Origin: Pterois miles | Taxonomy: Eukaryota; Chordata; Actinopteri; Perciformes; Scorpaenidae | Direction: 5' to 3' | NCBI GenBank assembly: GCA_947000775.1 | Contig: CAMQGK010000328.1 | Coordinates: 2,885,501-2,949,500, forward strand | Length of the DNA: 64,000 bases | Shown here: positions 20,901 through 27,508 of the stretch, one piece after another | Layout: each line of letters begins with the position of its first letter | Numbering within the stretch: the stretch's first letter is position 1 | Position numbers and translations under genes: made by a program | The notes under the pieces: model-generated | What the model saw: only the letters and a program-made list of their open reading frames with translations | Told to the model about the DNA's origin: nothing | The model's database searches: none

Positions 20901-22295
20901 CTCTTTCTCCCATCTCCTCCCAGGATGTGAAGCTAAAGAACATGGGCTCCTGGGCCAGCCTGGCTCAGAGGTCGCAGTCCACGCCGGCGTCCTCCGTGCG
21001 CTCCTCCAGCGACAGCTTCGAACAGTTCAGACGGGCCGCCAGGGAGAAGGAGGAGAGAGAGAGGCAGCTGAAAGCTCAGGCTGAACAGGCCAGGAGGGAG
21101 CAGGAGAAGCTACGGTAGGTGACGACCATCTGGAACCATGTGAGCAGCAGCACTGATGAACCATCAACCGAATATTTCTTTACACTTCAGAAGTTCTTTG
21201 ACCGATGCACATTTTTCAGCTTTTGAAATCTGCTTATTTTATTGAGCAGATGTGTTTTGAGCGAACAGCGTGATGATGCTAAAGACAGAGGAAACAATTA
21301 ATGCTGTAGCTGTTATGGTTTTTATTTTAGATTATTTAAACATCAGTTGTGGGTGTTTTTAAAGGTATCATCACTTGTGTCATTTTGAAGTAATATATCT
21401 GATTTAGTTATGTCTCATTATCATCAAAAAAAAGCAGGATACAATCTGGAGTGGTTCCAGCAGCAGCCGTCTTATTATTATTATGCTTTTTATTTAGTAA
21501 CCGTGACGACGAGGACACCGTGGAGCTGGCTCGCCGAGCACAAGACGATGCCCGCCGTCGCCAGGAGCAACAGTCACCCCTCGCTCCCACGCCTCCAGCT
21601 TCCACCCCGCCCACTCTCTCCCCGCAGGCCCCGCCCCCTCAGCAGCAAGCCACGCCCCCACTGTCCTCGGCTCCTCTGGACCAGAGGGAGATGGCACGGC
21701 GCCGCGAGCAGGAGAGGCGCCGGAGAGAGGCGGTACGAAAGCAACTGATTCTTGAGTATTGAGGACGATCTTTAAAGGGAGGGCTGTGGTGTTTGTCAGC
21801 GTGCTTGTATGAAGGACTTCTCCATAGTCAGTGTTTTACCAACAGTAGATGGAGTCCCGAGAAACAGGAGTACCAGCACGCAGCAAAGCAACGTACTCAA
21901 GGCAGCGGTCTGTTACAAAAAAATAGACTGTTATAGAACGCCGTGGTTGACCAATCAGAATCGAGTATTCAACAAAGCTTTAATAATGAATAACAAAACA
22001 CTGACTATGGATCAGTACCTCACACAGCCTGCTTCAAACAATCCAAACTTTCCTTCTCTATTGGGCAGCTGTGGCTCAGAAGTAGAGCAGGTCGTTCACC
22101 AATCGGAAGGTTGGCGGTTCAATCCCCGGGCAGGTTGGCATGTGACTGGGTGACGACATGTAGTGTAAAGTGCTTTGAGTGGTCGGACTAGACCGTCTCT
22201 TACCATCTACCATGTCTCCTCTGCAGATGGCTGACACCATTGACATCAACTTCCAGAGCGACCTGATGGCCATTTTTGAGGAGAATCTGTTCTGA
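2789..22295 (+). CDS. brd4: BRD4, bromodomain and extra-terminal protein, long isoform (20 coding exons)
   Basis: BRD4 binds acetylated histones in the nucleus and recruits P-TEFb to release paused RNA polymerase II. The joined exons give about 1357 residues, close to human BRD4 (about 1360). In order: BD1 (about residues 43-150; WPF at 60-62, acetyl-lysine-binding Asn 119 in NCYIYNK), BD2 (about 345-455; WPF at 372-374, Asn 431 in NCYKYN), an acidic serine cluster in exon 8, a Lys/Glu-rich basic region in exon 9, the ET domain in exon 11 (about 640-715), a Ser/Asp cluster in exon 12, Pro/Gln/His-rich exons 13-14, and a C-terminal motif ending FEENLF. That tail separates BRD4 from BRD2 and BRD3. 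Splice phases match at every junction. ATG at 2789 was chosen because MGDGLE matches the internal MGDG of human BRD4; the frame stays open upstream in the same exon, so a longer N-terminus is possible. Single-base frameshifts lie in exons 5 and 13; correcting both restores one frame. Segments: 2789-2917, 2998-3090, 4758-4895, 5011-5143, 6956-7277, 8218-8607, 9760-9888, 10915-11136, 11309-11538, 11789-11889, 11980-12237, 14819-14917, 15676-16045, 16392-17000, 18468-18568, 18723-18843, 20377-20510, 20924-21114, 21498-21732, 22227-22295. Confidence 0.97.
2998..3090 (+). CDS. brd4: brd4 coding exon 2 (BD1, helix Z and WPF shelf)
   Basis: It encodes 31 residues starting YLLKEVLKTLWKHHFAWPF. It contains the WPF shelf of bromodomain 1. 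Acceptor ctctttttcag, donor CCT/gtgagt, phase 0 at both ends. Confidence 0.96.
3930..4430 (+). repeat. Dispersed repeat in brd4 intron, copy at 61470-61910
   Basis: Blocks such as gcgacaggaatgagtcctaa, gcacttcctgttccct and gaagtcaacaggtttt are shared in the same order with 61470-61910, near opposite ends of the window. A TAA trinucleotide run follows at about 4529-4547. Confidence 0.75.
4758..4895 (+). CDS. brd4: brd4 coding exon 3 (BD1 core)
   Basis: It encodes 46 residues from DYYKIIK to NCYIYNK. It includes the acetyl-lysine-coordinating Asn of BD1. Nearly identical to mammalian BRD4. Acceptor ccttcttcag, donor AAG/gtcagc, phase 0 at both ends. Confidence 0.97.
5011..5143 (+). CDS. brd4: brd4 coding exon 4 (end of BD1)
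   Basis: It encodes 44 residues beginning PGDDIVLMAEALEKVF, the last helix of BD1 and a short basic linker. Acceptor gtgcattcag, donor CAG/gtacga. It ends in phase 1. Confidence 0.95.
5590..6140 (+). repeat. MITE-like dispersed repeat in brd4 intron 4
   Basis: The stretch with gacagagttagcatgcagct, tactggatgtgtagtgt and actacaacaataaaagcagt recurs at 15120-15510 and, inverted, at 48530-48880. The full-length copy at 48243-48900 carries the common fish repeat end with gtgtgtaggatttagtgaca. Confidence 0.75.
6250..6505. repeat. AT-rich dispersed repeat with ATTAAT-type end
   Basis: It starts with cgattattgaatttgttgtc and contains ccattttctgacattttgta. Related pieces lie near 26405-26470 and 47085-47175. 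This is a common teleost interspersed repeat; class not determined. Confidence 0.6.
6956..7277 (+). CDS. brd4: brd4 coding exon 5 (Pro/Ser-rich linker; contains a frameshift)
   Basis: The exon enters in phase 1 and reads GLITKSDSGQDSSSPSTTP, then hits a stop at 7147 if read straight through. From about 7069 the downstream half reads in another frame as a Pro-rich linker ending SSPALIK, which joins exon 6 in the correct phase. One missing C in the run at 7063-7068 accounts for the change. Acceptor cttccttccag, donor AAG/gtaagg. The linker between the bromodomains is poorly conserved in sequence but Pro-rich in all BRD4 proteins. Confidence 0.85.
7290..8035. other. Low-complexity block in brd4 intron 5 flanked by a duplicated stretch
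   Basis: The stretch gcagccactgttaatacatg plus the following gatttaatc occurs at about 7291-7319 and again at about 8008-8036. Between them, from about 7390, the sequence becomes A/T- then G-rich with many long homopolymers and no resemblance to neighbouring DNA. It looks like uncorrected read sequence or a collapsed assembly join rather than genuine intron. Confidence 0.6.
8218..8607 (+). CDS. brd4: brd4 coding exon 6 (KRKADTTTPT motif and start of BD2)
   Basis: It encodes 130 residues. The KRKADTTTPTA segment and RRESSRPSKTPKKD match the conserved stretch before BD2 in vertebrate BRD4. BD2 begins near QDQLRSCARLVKEML and shows the WPFYKPVD shelf and DYHDIIKHPMDL. Acceptor gatccaacag, donor AAG/gtgatt, phase 0 at both ends. 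Confidence 0.96.
8625..9460. repeat. Foldback-type dispersed repeat in brd4 intron 6
   Basis: The middle carries an imperfect inverted repeat: gaatggagtctggtg, then gacagcgatacaac near 9035-9067, is mirrored at 9240-9285 as gttatatcgctgtctt and gactccattcac. The whole unit matches 57545-58730 from gtcaaatccaa-type flank to the gctgagtgg end, and partial copies occur elsewhere in the window. Confidence 0.8.
9760..9888 (+). CDS. brd4: brd4 coding exon 7 (BD2 core)
   Basis: It encodes 43 residues including MFSNCYKYNPPDHDVV, with the acetyl-lysine-binding Asn of BD2, and ends ARKLQ. Acceptor gtctcctttag, donor CAG/gtaatc, phase 0 at both ends. Confidence 0.96.
10335..10362 (+). repeat. (TAA)n microsatellite
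   Basis: A run of ataataataataataataat lies in brd4 intron 7. Confidence 0.9.
10915..11136 (+). CDS. brd4: brd4 coding exon 8 (end of BD2 and acidic Ser cluster)
   Basis: It encodes 74 residues starting DVFEMRFAKMPDEPEEP, a signature of the BET family. A Pro-rich spacer and a Ser/Glu/Asp cluster follow; in BRD4 this cluster is phosphorylated by CK2 and controls chromatin binding. It ends RLAELQEQ. Acceptor ccatcctaacag, donor CAG/gttaga. Confidence 0.95.
11309..11538 (+). CDS. brd4: brd4 coding exon 9 (coiled-coil motif B and basic region)
   Basis: It starts LKAVHEQLAALSQP, the conserved motif B helix used in BET dimerisation, followed by a Lys/Glu-rich basic stretch. It encodes 76 codons plus two bases. 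Acceptor gtcctctag, donor CGG/gtaggt. Confidence 0.94.
11789..11889 (+). CDS. brd4: brd4 coding exon 10 (Pro-rich spacer)
   Basis: It completes a Gly codon and gives 33 residues, KKEGVKNSRP to LEAEDEM, plus one base. The acidic end matches the human YESEEED segment before the ET domain. The acceptor aatcacag is weak, but the phase (2 in, 1 out) fits both neighbours. Donor TGG/gtatgt. Confidence 0.88.
11980..12237 (+). CDS. brd4: brd4 coding exon 11 (ET domain)
   Basis: It encodes [20 protein letters not shown] through LRELEKYVSSCLKKKKK, the complete extra-terminal domain. The ET domain binds NSD3, JMJD6, CHD4 and other partners through short basic motifs. Conservation with mammals is very high. 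Acceptor cctccccag, donor CAG/gtaggc, ends in phase 1. Confidence 0.97.
12290..12755. repeat. AT-rich repeat in brd4 intron 11
   Basis: A long A/T-rich stretch with phrases such as cattatgcaaattagg and taaataaagaagcaaaata. Similar phrases lie at 49040-49140 and around 17480-17745, so this is probably one degenerate interspersed family. Confidence 0.6.
12985..13300. repeat. Foldback-family repeat copy
   Basis: It contains acaggagtgccagcac, the block after the A-run, and ttacaaaaatcagtaattt-like and aacacaggagttgctgg blocks in reverse relation to the copy at 8625. A poly-G run at about 13166-13178 is unusual for this family and may be a sequence artefact. Confidence 0.7.
13301..14818. other. 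Rest of brd4 intron 11
   Basis: I see no exon. Short tandem tagtaatagtaatagt occurs near 13803-13845, and phrases like ggctgcacaattatgatc suggest old interspersed repeats, but no boundaries are clear. Confidence 0.45.
14819..14917 (+). CDS. brd4: brd4 coding exon 12 (Ser/Asp/Glu cluster)
   Basis: It encodes AEKPLEMTNVTKMKTG followed by a Ser/Asp/Glu run, parallel to human QAEKVDVIAG...SSSSDSEDSE. Phase 1 at both ends. Acceptor gttttgttgcag, donor ATG/gtaacg. A second AG three bases downstream could give an in-frame one-residue variant. Confidence 0.9.
14925..15595 (+). repeat. Nested dispersed repeats in brd4 intron 12
   Basis: The outer sequence (gtgctgcaccgtgtaccgac at left; aggtaggtatcgtatcgagt at right) resembles ends of a non-autonomous hAT-type element. 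Inside, 15120-15510 matches the repeat at 5640-6100 (gacagagttagcgtgcagct, aactggatgtgtagtgt). Confidence 0.6.
15676..16045 (+). CDS. brd4: brd4 coding exon 13 (Pro/Gln-rich; contains a frameshift)
   Basis: The first part reads GLVPKLQKKISTNKDTKRQH and PVAPQPQPQTQPPVVQSKP; straight reading then stops at 15864. From about 15823 a different frame reads DSSQLMGSGFDPLAQFMNPH, matching human GSVFDPIGHF, and continues to LNQHPILASP, which joins exon 14 in phase. One extra C in the run at 15816-15821 explains the shift. Acceptor ctgtctaccag, donor CAG/gtgggt. Confidence 0.87.
16392..17000 (+). CDS. brd4: brd4 coding exon 14 (Pro/Gln/His-rich)
   Basis: This largest coding exon begins AIHNALPQQPSRPSNRAA, nearly identical to human LHNALPQQPSRPSNRAA. 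It contains LLEDDEEP (human LLEDEEPP) and a long low-complexity Pro/Gln/His region ending KAEPFST. Such sequences in BRD4 support condensate formation. Acceptor cttcttcctag, donor CAG/gtaaca, phase 1 at both ends. Confidence 0.95.
17020..17480 (+). repeat. Dispersed repeat family A, uninterrupted copy
   Basis: It starts agggctgtcaatcgcttgac, contains aaagggagatatgacaagta and ggcaacaacagctgtcagtg, and ends near the tttagcgtaagtttggagcg block. The same order occurs at 44928-46810 (interrupted by a Tc1 element) and, inverted, at 50030-50440 and 1925-2240. It gives the empty-site version for that Tc1 insertion. Confidence 0.85.
17745..18113 (-). mobile_element. tRNA-derived SINE-like element with ATGG tail
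   Basis: In minus orientation it has a tRNA-like head (ggtggtgtagtggttagcgc and a B-box-like ggttcg/cgaatc) and ends in a ccatccatccatcc tail. Copies lie at 23553-23870 (plus) and 28676-28905 (minus). This is one of the most abundant repeat types in teleost genomes. Confidence 0.8.
18468..18568 (+). CDS. brd4: brd4 coding exon 15
   Basis: It encodes GCLRESPSPLMMHSPQMPPF, matching human LREAPSPLMIHSPQMSQF, and ends SQTKKH. Acceptor tgtttttcag, donor CAT/gtgaga, phase 1 in and 0 out. Confidence 0.94.
18723..18843 (+). CDS. brd4: brd4 coding exon 16
   Basis: It encodes EQRSNLAAVKEEKPSQSPVL and PPSPFSPAMR, corresponding to human VVKEEKIHSPIIRSEPFSP. Acceptor gtctgctgtag, donor ATA/gtgagt, ends in phase 1. 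Confidence 0.93.
18874..20330. mobile_element. Probable DNA-transposon-derived sequence in brd4 intron 16
   Basis: The left end gtagggatgcgacagtgagg followed by caccggttaataaac resembles termini of fish non-autonomous hAT-like elements. I could not find a matching right end or a transposase frame, so the extent is approximate and more than one repeat may be present. Confidence 0.4.
20377..20510 (+). CDS. brd4: brd4 coding exon 17
   Basis: It ends IKQEPKTPIAPKKTQ, matching human QKQEPKTPVAPKK. The first half is a Pro-rich spacer. Acceptor gtctccctcag, donor CAG/gtgagt. The next intron begins normally and then degenerates into homopolymer-rich sequence. Confidence 0.93.
20565..20868. other. 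Homopolymer-rich block in brd4 intron 17
   Basis: This stretch is almost entirely runs of G, then C and A, including a G run of about 20 at 20665-20684 and an A run at about 20818-20838. It starts and stops abruptly within an otherwise ordinary intron. Long open frames on both strands here are products of low complexity, not genes. Confidence 0.7.
20924..21114 (+). CDS. brd4: brd4 coding exon 18
   Basis: It encodes DVKLKNMGSWASLAQRSQST and SSSDSFEQFRRAAREKEERE, almost identical to mammalian BRD4, then a Gln/Ala/Arg helix. Acceptor ctcctcccag, donor ACG/gtaggt, ends in phase 2. Confidence 0.96.
21498..21732 (+). CDS. brd4: brd4 coding exon 19
   Basis: It encodes NRDDEDTVELARRAQDDARR, a Pro/Ala/Gln spacer and REQERRRREA, the start of the C-terminal motif. 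Acceptor tttttatttag, donor GCG/gtacga, ends in phase 0. Confidence 0.95.
22064..22205 (+). mobile_element. tRNA-derived SINE fragment next to brd4 last exon
   Basis: The head ggcagctgtggctcagaagt agrees with a common fish tRNA-derived SINE, with a B-box-like ggcggttcaatccccgg at about 22112. The tail tagtgtaaagtgctttgagt runs to within about 25 bases of the acceptor of the last coding exon. A tail fragment of the same family lies at 50450-50510. Confidence 0.75.
22227..22295 (+). CDS. brd4: brd4 coding exon 20 (P-TEFb-interacting C-terminus)
   Basis: It encodes MADTIDMNFQ... ending FEENLF and a TGA stop. The C-terminal motif of long BRD4 contacts cyclin T1/CDK9. The acceptor is ctcctctgcag; the sequence just upstream of it appears to come from a SINE. 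Confidence 0.96.
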   Translation: MADTIDINFQSDLMAIFEENLF

Positions 22296-22796
22296 GAAGG
22301 AAAAGAGGACGACGGGAGTGAGAGAAGGACCTATAGACACACAACATCACAAACATGCAGATAAACCTGAATGCTCTGATCCACATGGTCGCTGCTCACA
22401 CACACACAGACTGATAGTAACTGTCCCTTTCTCTCACTAGTTGAAACAGCTGGCTTGTGTCATGTGACTGAGAGGGGGGAAGTGAAATAAGCAGCCCTCG
22501 TTTTCCACCAACCTCAGATACGTTTTGGTGTCTGTCGACTGGAAAACGGACAGCGAAATAATGAGAACGTCGGCTCCCTCGAGGATAATGAGAAAGAAAG
22601 AACGAGAAAAGGAGGGGACAGAACTTTTACATTAAAAAAAAAATGATGGAATGAAGAAGATTTAATTTAAGAAATGAACCTTATTTTAAGAGGGTGAACA
22701 CATCATGTTTTTTTCTCTCCCCTAATCTTTTTTATTTTGAAGTGACAGGTCACCCCACAGTCACAAATACACATTCCTCTTCTTACCTGTAGTGTT

Positions 22797-23165
22797 ATTT
22801 ATCAGAGTGTTGGAGATATCGGTCGTAGAGATGTCAGCTGTCTCCAACATAATGGAACTAGATGAGCATTGGGAAAACACTCAACAGCGACATCTCTTTC
22901 CAGGAATCGTGACCCGGTTACTCAAGATAATCTACAGACCTTGTTGAGAGCAGTTTCATGTAGGAGCTATTTTCTTTCTACTGAACTACACCCGCCAACA
23001 GTATCCCCACACAGAAGGAAGCGTACATCTACCTATGGACGCTGCAACCGCTGAGACTGTTACCAGACTGTTAAATAGGCATCGTCAGTTGCTAGATGTG
23101 GGTCAGTAAGGGCCTACTACACCTACTACGTTGTGAGAGCGAAACCTAAAAGCAATCAAACGGTC
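22797..23165 (+). repeat. Dispersed repeat, left member of an inverted pair
   Basis: It contains agtgttggagatatcggtcg, cccggttactcaagataatc and gagcagtttcatgtaggagc, ending gtgggtcagtaagggcctac. Reverse-complement counterparts lie at 24060-24540. It is a common repeat in fish 3'UTRs and intergenic DNA. Confidence 0.75.
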
Positions 23166-23552
23166 TAACAAAAAGGCTTCTCTAGGTTTACGCAACAGAA
23201 ACAGTGAAGTTTAGGGGAAAATTGGTGTTTTGGCTTAAAAGAAAAGAAATTTAAATTTAATGCTTGTTTCACGTGGGATGCAACCTCCAGTCCCTGTTTC
23301 ATGTCCATCCACCGCCCTGACCTCCACCAAGGTCCCTCCCAAATATCTTTTTTTTTTTGCTTTGAAGCTTCGATGAAAAAATATTCAAAGCTATTCGAAG
23401 CTTCACAGAGCAGCGTTTCCGTGCTGCTGTACACACAAGCACCTCTACACACAACACATATCTGTGTGAGAGTAACTGTTAATAATTCATGTTAAATATG
23501 AATAATTAATAATGTTATGGGATAGTTCCTTATTTTATGGCCTATTTTGGGG

Positions 23553-23870
23553 TCAGCACTGTCGCTTCACTGCAAGAGGGTCGCAGGTTCGAATCCGGCT
23601 TGGGGCCCTCCTGTACAGAGTTTGCATGTTCTCCTCGTGTTAGCGTGGGTTTCTCCAGGTTCTCCGGCTTCCTCCCACAGTCCAAAGACGGGCAGGTCAA
23701 TTGATGACTCTAAATTTCCTGTAGGGGTGAATGTGGGTGTGAATGGTTGTCTGTCTCTATGTGCCCTGCGATGGACTGGCGACCTGTCCAGGGTGAACCC
23801 GCTTTCCCCCAGTGCCAGCTGGGAACGTCTCCGACCCCAAACAGGATAAGTGGATGGATGGAGGGATGGT
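23553..23870 (+). mobile_element. tRNA-derived SINE-like element with ATGG tail
   Basis: It has a tRNA-like head with B-box gcaggttcgaatcc near 23582, the body ctctatgtgccctgcgatgg, and a tail ggatggatggagg. It lies between the two inverted repeats at 22797-23165 and 24060-24540. Confidence 0.85.
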
Positions 23871-24059
23871 CTGTTTTTGGATTTATCCATTATTATCACA
23901 TACTTATATATAAAAAAATAAAGATTTTAAAAATGAAGCATTCGAATAGAGATTTGGAGGTCGAGTCAGCCCTACCTCCACCCCCTATGACCTTCCACCT
24001 CTGCTCCTGTCATAATTACTACAGTCACTAGAGGTCGCTGTTGTGTTCCTTTATACCTT

Positions 24060-24540
24060 CTTTCAGTGAGCTACCATGTGAAAAGATGATAAAACCTGCC
24101 CCTAATGACCCACATCTATGGGGCTTGTAGTGACTGATAACACATATTTGATAGCCTGTCAACAGTCTAATCATCTGGATGAGAGGCTCGATTAGATGTA
24201 AACATTAATGGTGTCCTCCTCGGTTGAGCTGGAACGTTAGCTAGCTCCGTGATGCTAGGTGAGCTAGCAGTATTGGTTTGTTGTAAACTATAAACATGAG
24301 CCTCTCGTCCGTGAGTAGATGCACGCTTCCTTCCTTCTCCCGCCGTTTTATGGTCAGAAGCTGTCGAGAGGAAACAGTTCCTACATGAAACTGCTCACAA
24401 GTGTGGATTATCTTGAGGAACCGGGTATCCTGTAATCGTATCCTCATACAACGGTTCAAGCTCCGCTCTTTTCAAAATAGTTTTAGAAGTAGACGGTGGT
24501 TTGGGTTAAAATAACTACCCATCCATCCACCCCGACCTCC
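24060..24540 (-). repeat. Dispersed repeat, right member of an inverted pair
   Basis: Reverse complement of the family at 22797-23165: gttcctacatgaaactgctc and gattatcttgaggaaccggg mirror that copy, and it retains a middle segment (gtgctaggtgagctagc-like) missing on the left. Confidence 0.75.
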
Positions 24541-24689
24541 TCCCTACATGGCGTTTGTCGCTCTTTATACTTCCTGGTTCATGATTACATATGAACGGAT
24601 TTTGTTAGAATTAAAGTGCATTACTTTTCGTAGGTATAACTACGAACAGAGTATGAGAACAGCCTGATCTGTTGTCTATGTTCTCATCA

Positions 24690-24830
24690 CAGCCACTGGC
24701 CTCCATTCACAGAAACAGTTATTTTACCTCTCAGAACGCAGGAGTTGCTGGTTTACCGCTGCATCGGTCAATGAGTGATAACACAGTGTAGTATAATACA
24801 CTGACTACGGAGAAGTACCTCATACTGGTG
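24690..24830. repeat. Foldback-family fragment
   Basis: It shows ccattcacagaaacagttat, gcaggagttgctggttta and cactgactacggagaagtac, hallmarks of the family at 8625-9460. Confidence 0.65.
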
Positions 24831-25857
24831 ATGTCAATACCAGTGAAATTCCACGATTATTGATACCAATTCCACGATTATTGATACCAATTTGATACCA
24901 CAGTAAAAAAAAAAAAAAATCAGTATAATAATAATTATCATAATTATGAGAATAATGAAGCGGGTCATGATTTCTGAAAAGAGACTGTTGAGTTTTTTTA
25001 AGTGTATTTTTTGCTGAGTGAGACTCTGCTACTCGCACCAAAACAAGTTAGGCCGATTAATAACGCCACGGGTAAGAGGAGGAATGTGTGTTGGTGATTA
25101 TTGGGTGAACTGTCCCTTTAGTTTGATTTTTACTGGGAGGGGGCTGGTGTGGTCTAGTTCGTCAGGGTCAGCAGGTCGTCTGAGAGTCGGTTGTTTATCT
25201 CAGGACTCGGTGGGAACGCGACACCCCGGCCACATTCACACACTTTTCTACCACATCTTTCCTCCCTTCACTCCCCTCCGGTTCTCTCTCTTCAGCCACA
25301 AATCTAACGGGAGAGGTGGGCGACGAGGAAGGAACGGTGGCATTTTAAAAGTCTCAGAGTGTGTCCTTTGCCTTAGCGCTCTGGCCTGTAAACTAACAAT
25401 CATACCCTACAAATTATACATATTATATATATAAATAGATACATGAATATATATTATATACGACGAAAAAAAACGTCAACGAAAAAGAACATGAGAAGAA
25501 TTAGGATTTGGGGCGCGAAGCTTGTCTCTGTGTTCATCTCTGGTTTTGATTTTGTAGAATTTACTGTAAAGAAGAAAAACAAACTTTTTTATGATTCTAT
25601 TGAGAGGATTGTTTCGTCTGTCTTATTCTCTCTCATACCTTTTCTGTTTTTGTTGTTTTCTTCTCGACTCTATGCCAAAACCAATCTATTGAGTGCTGAA
25701 AGTTCATCCACATTTTTTACGTGTAAAATGCATCTTCTTTTCACTTTATATTAAAGGCTATGTTTTTATTGCTATTTAATTTCCCGTTATCCCCTTTTTA
25801 AATCCCACGTTATGCAGCGGTTTGCTCAGTAATAGTTTGAAGAAGCGGTTCATAAAT

Positions 25858-25863
25858 AATAAA
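25858..25863 (+). terminator. Candidate polyadenylation signal AATAAA downstream of brd4
   Basis: AATAAA followed by a T-rich stretch. Assignment to brd4 is inferred from position only. Confidence 0.3.
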
Positions 25864-26404
25864 TGTCTCTACTTTACTAGACCCCAACTATCTGTAGCTG
25901 CACTTATTATTTCCCGTCATCATGTTCATGTTCTCACCACTATCCCCGTCTGTATAATAGCTCCTCGTTTGTCTTTTAGTTCTTTTGGTATTTTTAAAAT
26001 GTCTTCATCATCATCAGTGACTGTTTTTGGGATGTCGTGTGCCATCGTGTGTTTTTCTGGAAGCGGGAGGTTTTCCTGCTTTCCGTAGGTTGGCCCAGAG
26101 ATCTGTGAGTGTTTTCAGTTCTATCTTTATTTTTATGTTTCCTTCATTTCTTTTCCCGTTTCATATTTGATTGTTTTGAGTTGTTTTCTTTTCCCTATTT
26201 TCTCTCTCGATTTATTTTACCCAGAACAACCTGTTGGGATGTTGGTGACTGAGGCATTGAGGTCGATAGATAATTCATCTTGTTCAGATTATGGAGTACA
26301 GCATCTTTTTTTAAGAAAAGTATTAAAATAATATTTAAAAAAACATCTTTAAAAATATCTTGTATTTGTTTTCTGTGTTTTTTACTACTGTATTATGTAC
26401 TGAA

Positions 26405-27060
26405 CACTAGAGCTGCTAATAGATTAGTCGATCGACTAATTGATAGGCGATTAATTGTAATCTAAATTTTTCATGCAAAAAAAATATATTTGATTGGATT
26501 TCTTGCTTTTCTCAGTTTTTAAACTGAATATAATTTTTTGCAATCAGATTTTACTGGTTTTAAAGGTTTTTCGCTGAAATTATTCACAGAGAAAATTACA
26601 TAATTCAAAACAAAACACTGAGAAAAATAACTAATAAGAAATAAAATAGAAATAAAATTATCACTAATAAGTAAAATAAAATTACAATTATTATTACTAT
26701 TATAAATTATAGTTGTAAATTATTATACTGAATGTCTGATAGATGACCATTGACATTCACACCTACGATCAATTTAGAGTCAACGGTTGAGCTGTATTTC
26801 TTTGGACTGTCACACTAACACGGGGAGAACATGCAAACTCAGCCCACAAATACTATTATTGTTATAAATATTTGAAATTAGAATTATAAATTATTTTTCT
26901 GAATATCTGACAAAACGAAAGAAATTGGGCTAAACATTTTTCATTATTTCCTCATATCTTAGAGACCAAATGATTATTGTTGAAAGTATATTTTCATGCA
27001 AAAATGTCAGAAAATGCTGTTTTCAGCCTCTGAAATGTAAAGATCTGCTTTTCTCTGTTT
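26405..27060. repeat. AT-rich dispersed repeats with a SINE fragment
   Basis: The stretch starts with tagattagtcgatcgactaa, typical of a common fish repeat end. A SINE body fragment (cacacctacgatcaatttag, cacggggagaacatgcaaac) lies at about 26757-26840. Confidence 0.6.
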
Positions 27061-27227
27061 TTAAACTGAATATAATGATAATATCTTGGATTTATAAAGT
27101 GCATTTCAAGAAACCCAAGGATGCCTAACATGCACAGTAGACACAACAGAGCATGACCGTAGCTGGAGGCCAGAGCTCTTGTTGAAGAGGTGGGATTTTA
27201 GGAGGTTTTTGAAGGTGTTCAGAGGTG

Positions 27228-27508
27228 CTGTGTGATAAAACTGCACATTTTAGAGTGGACTTTTATTGTGACCAGTCTAAGTGCAATAATCCTGCTGTCT
27301 GATCAGCATCTCGATATGCCTCACCTGTGAGGTGGATGGATTATTTCAGCAGAGGAGACTGCCCACTAACAGATTTAGCCAAATGTGTTAACAGTATTTG
27401 AGAGAAATAGGCCTTTTGTGTACATAGAAAAAGTCTCAGATGTTTGACTTAAGCACATAAAAAATGGGAGCACAAACAAAAGTGTTGCGTTTATATTTTT
27501 GTTCAGTG
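27228..27508 (+). mobile_element. 3' part of a DNA transposon
   Basis: The order aactgcacattttagagtgg, gagagaaataggccttttgt, and gtgttgcgtttatatttttg followed by ttcagtg is a familiar fish DNA-transposon terminus. No transposase frame or opposite end is present here. Confidence 0.6.

Larger units (their letters stand above)
22296..25863 (+). other. brd4: Probable brd4 3'UTR and flank
   Basis: No further exon follows the stop. An ATTAAA is at about 25751 and an AATAAA at 25858-25863; the intervening 25000-25860 stretch is mostly free of recognised repeats. The true 3' end is uncertain because inverted repeats and a SINE occupy 22.8-24.5 kb, and the transcript may end well before them. Confidence 0.35.

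Noticed and set aside
20379..21118. Several long overlapping open frames on both strands rich in Gly, Pro, Lys and Phe
   Set aside because: They run through a homopolymer block without stops by composition alone; only 20377-20510 and 20924-21114 are real brd4 exons.
23553..23640. Possible tRNA gene (B-box-like gcaggttcgaatcc)
   Set aside because: No cloverleaf can be completed; it is the head of a SINE.
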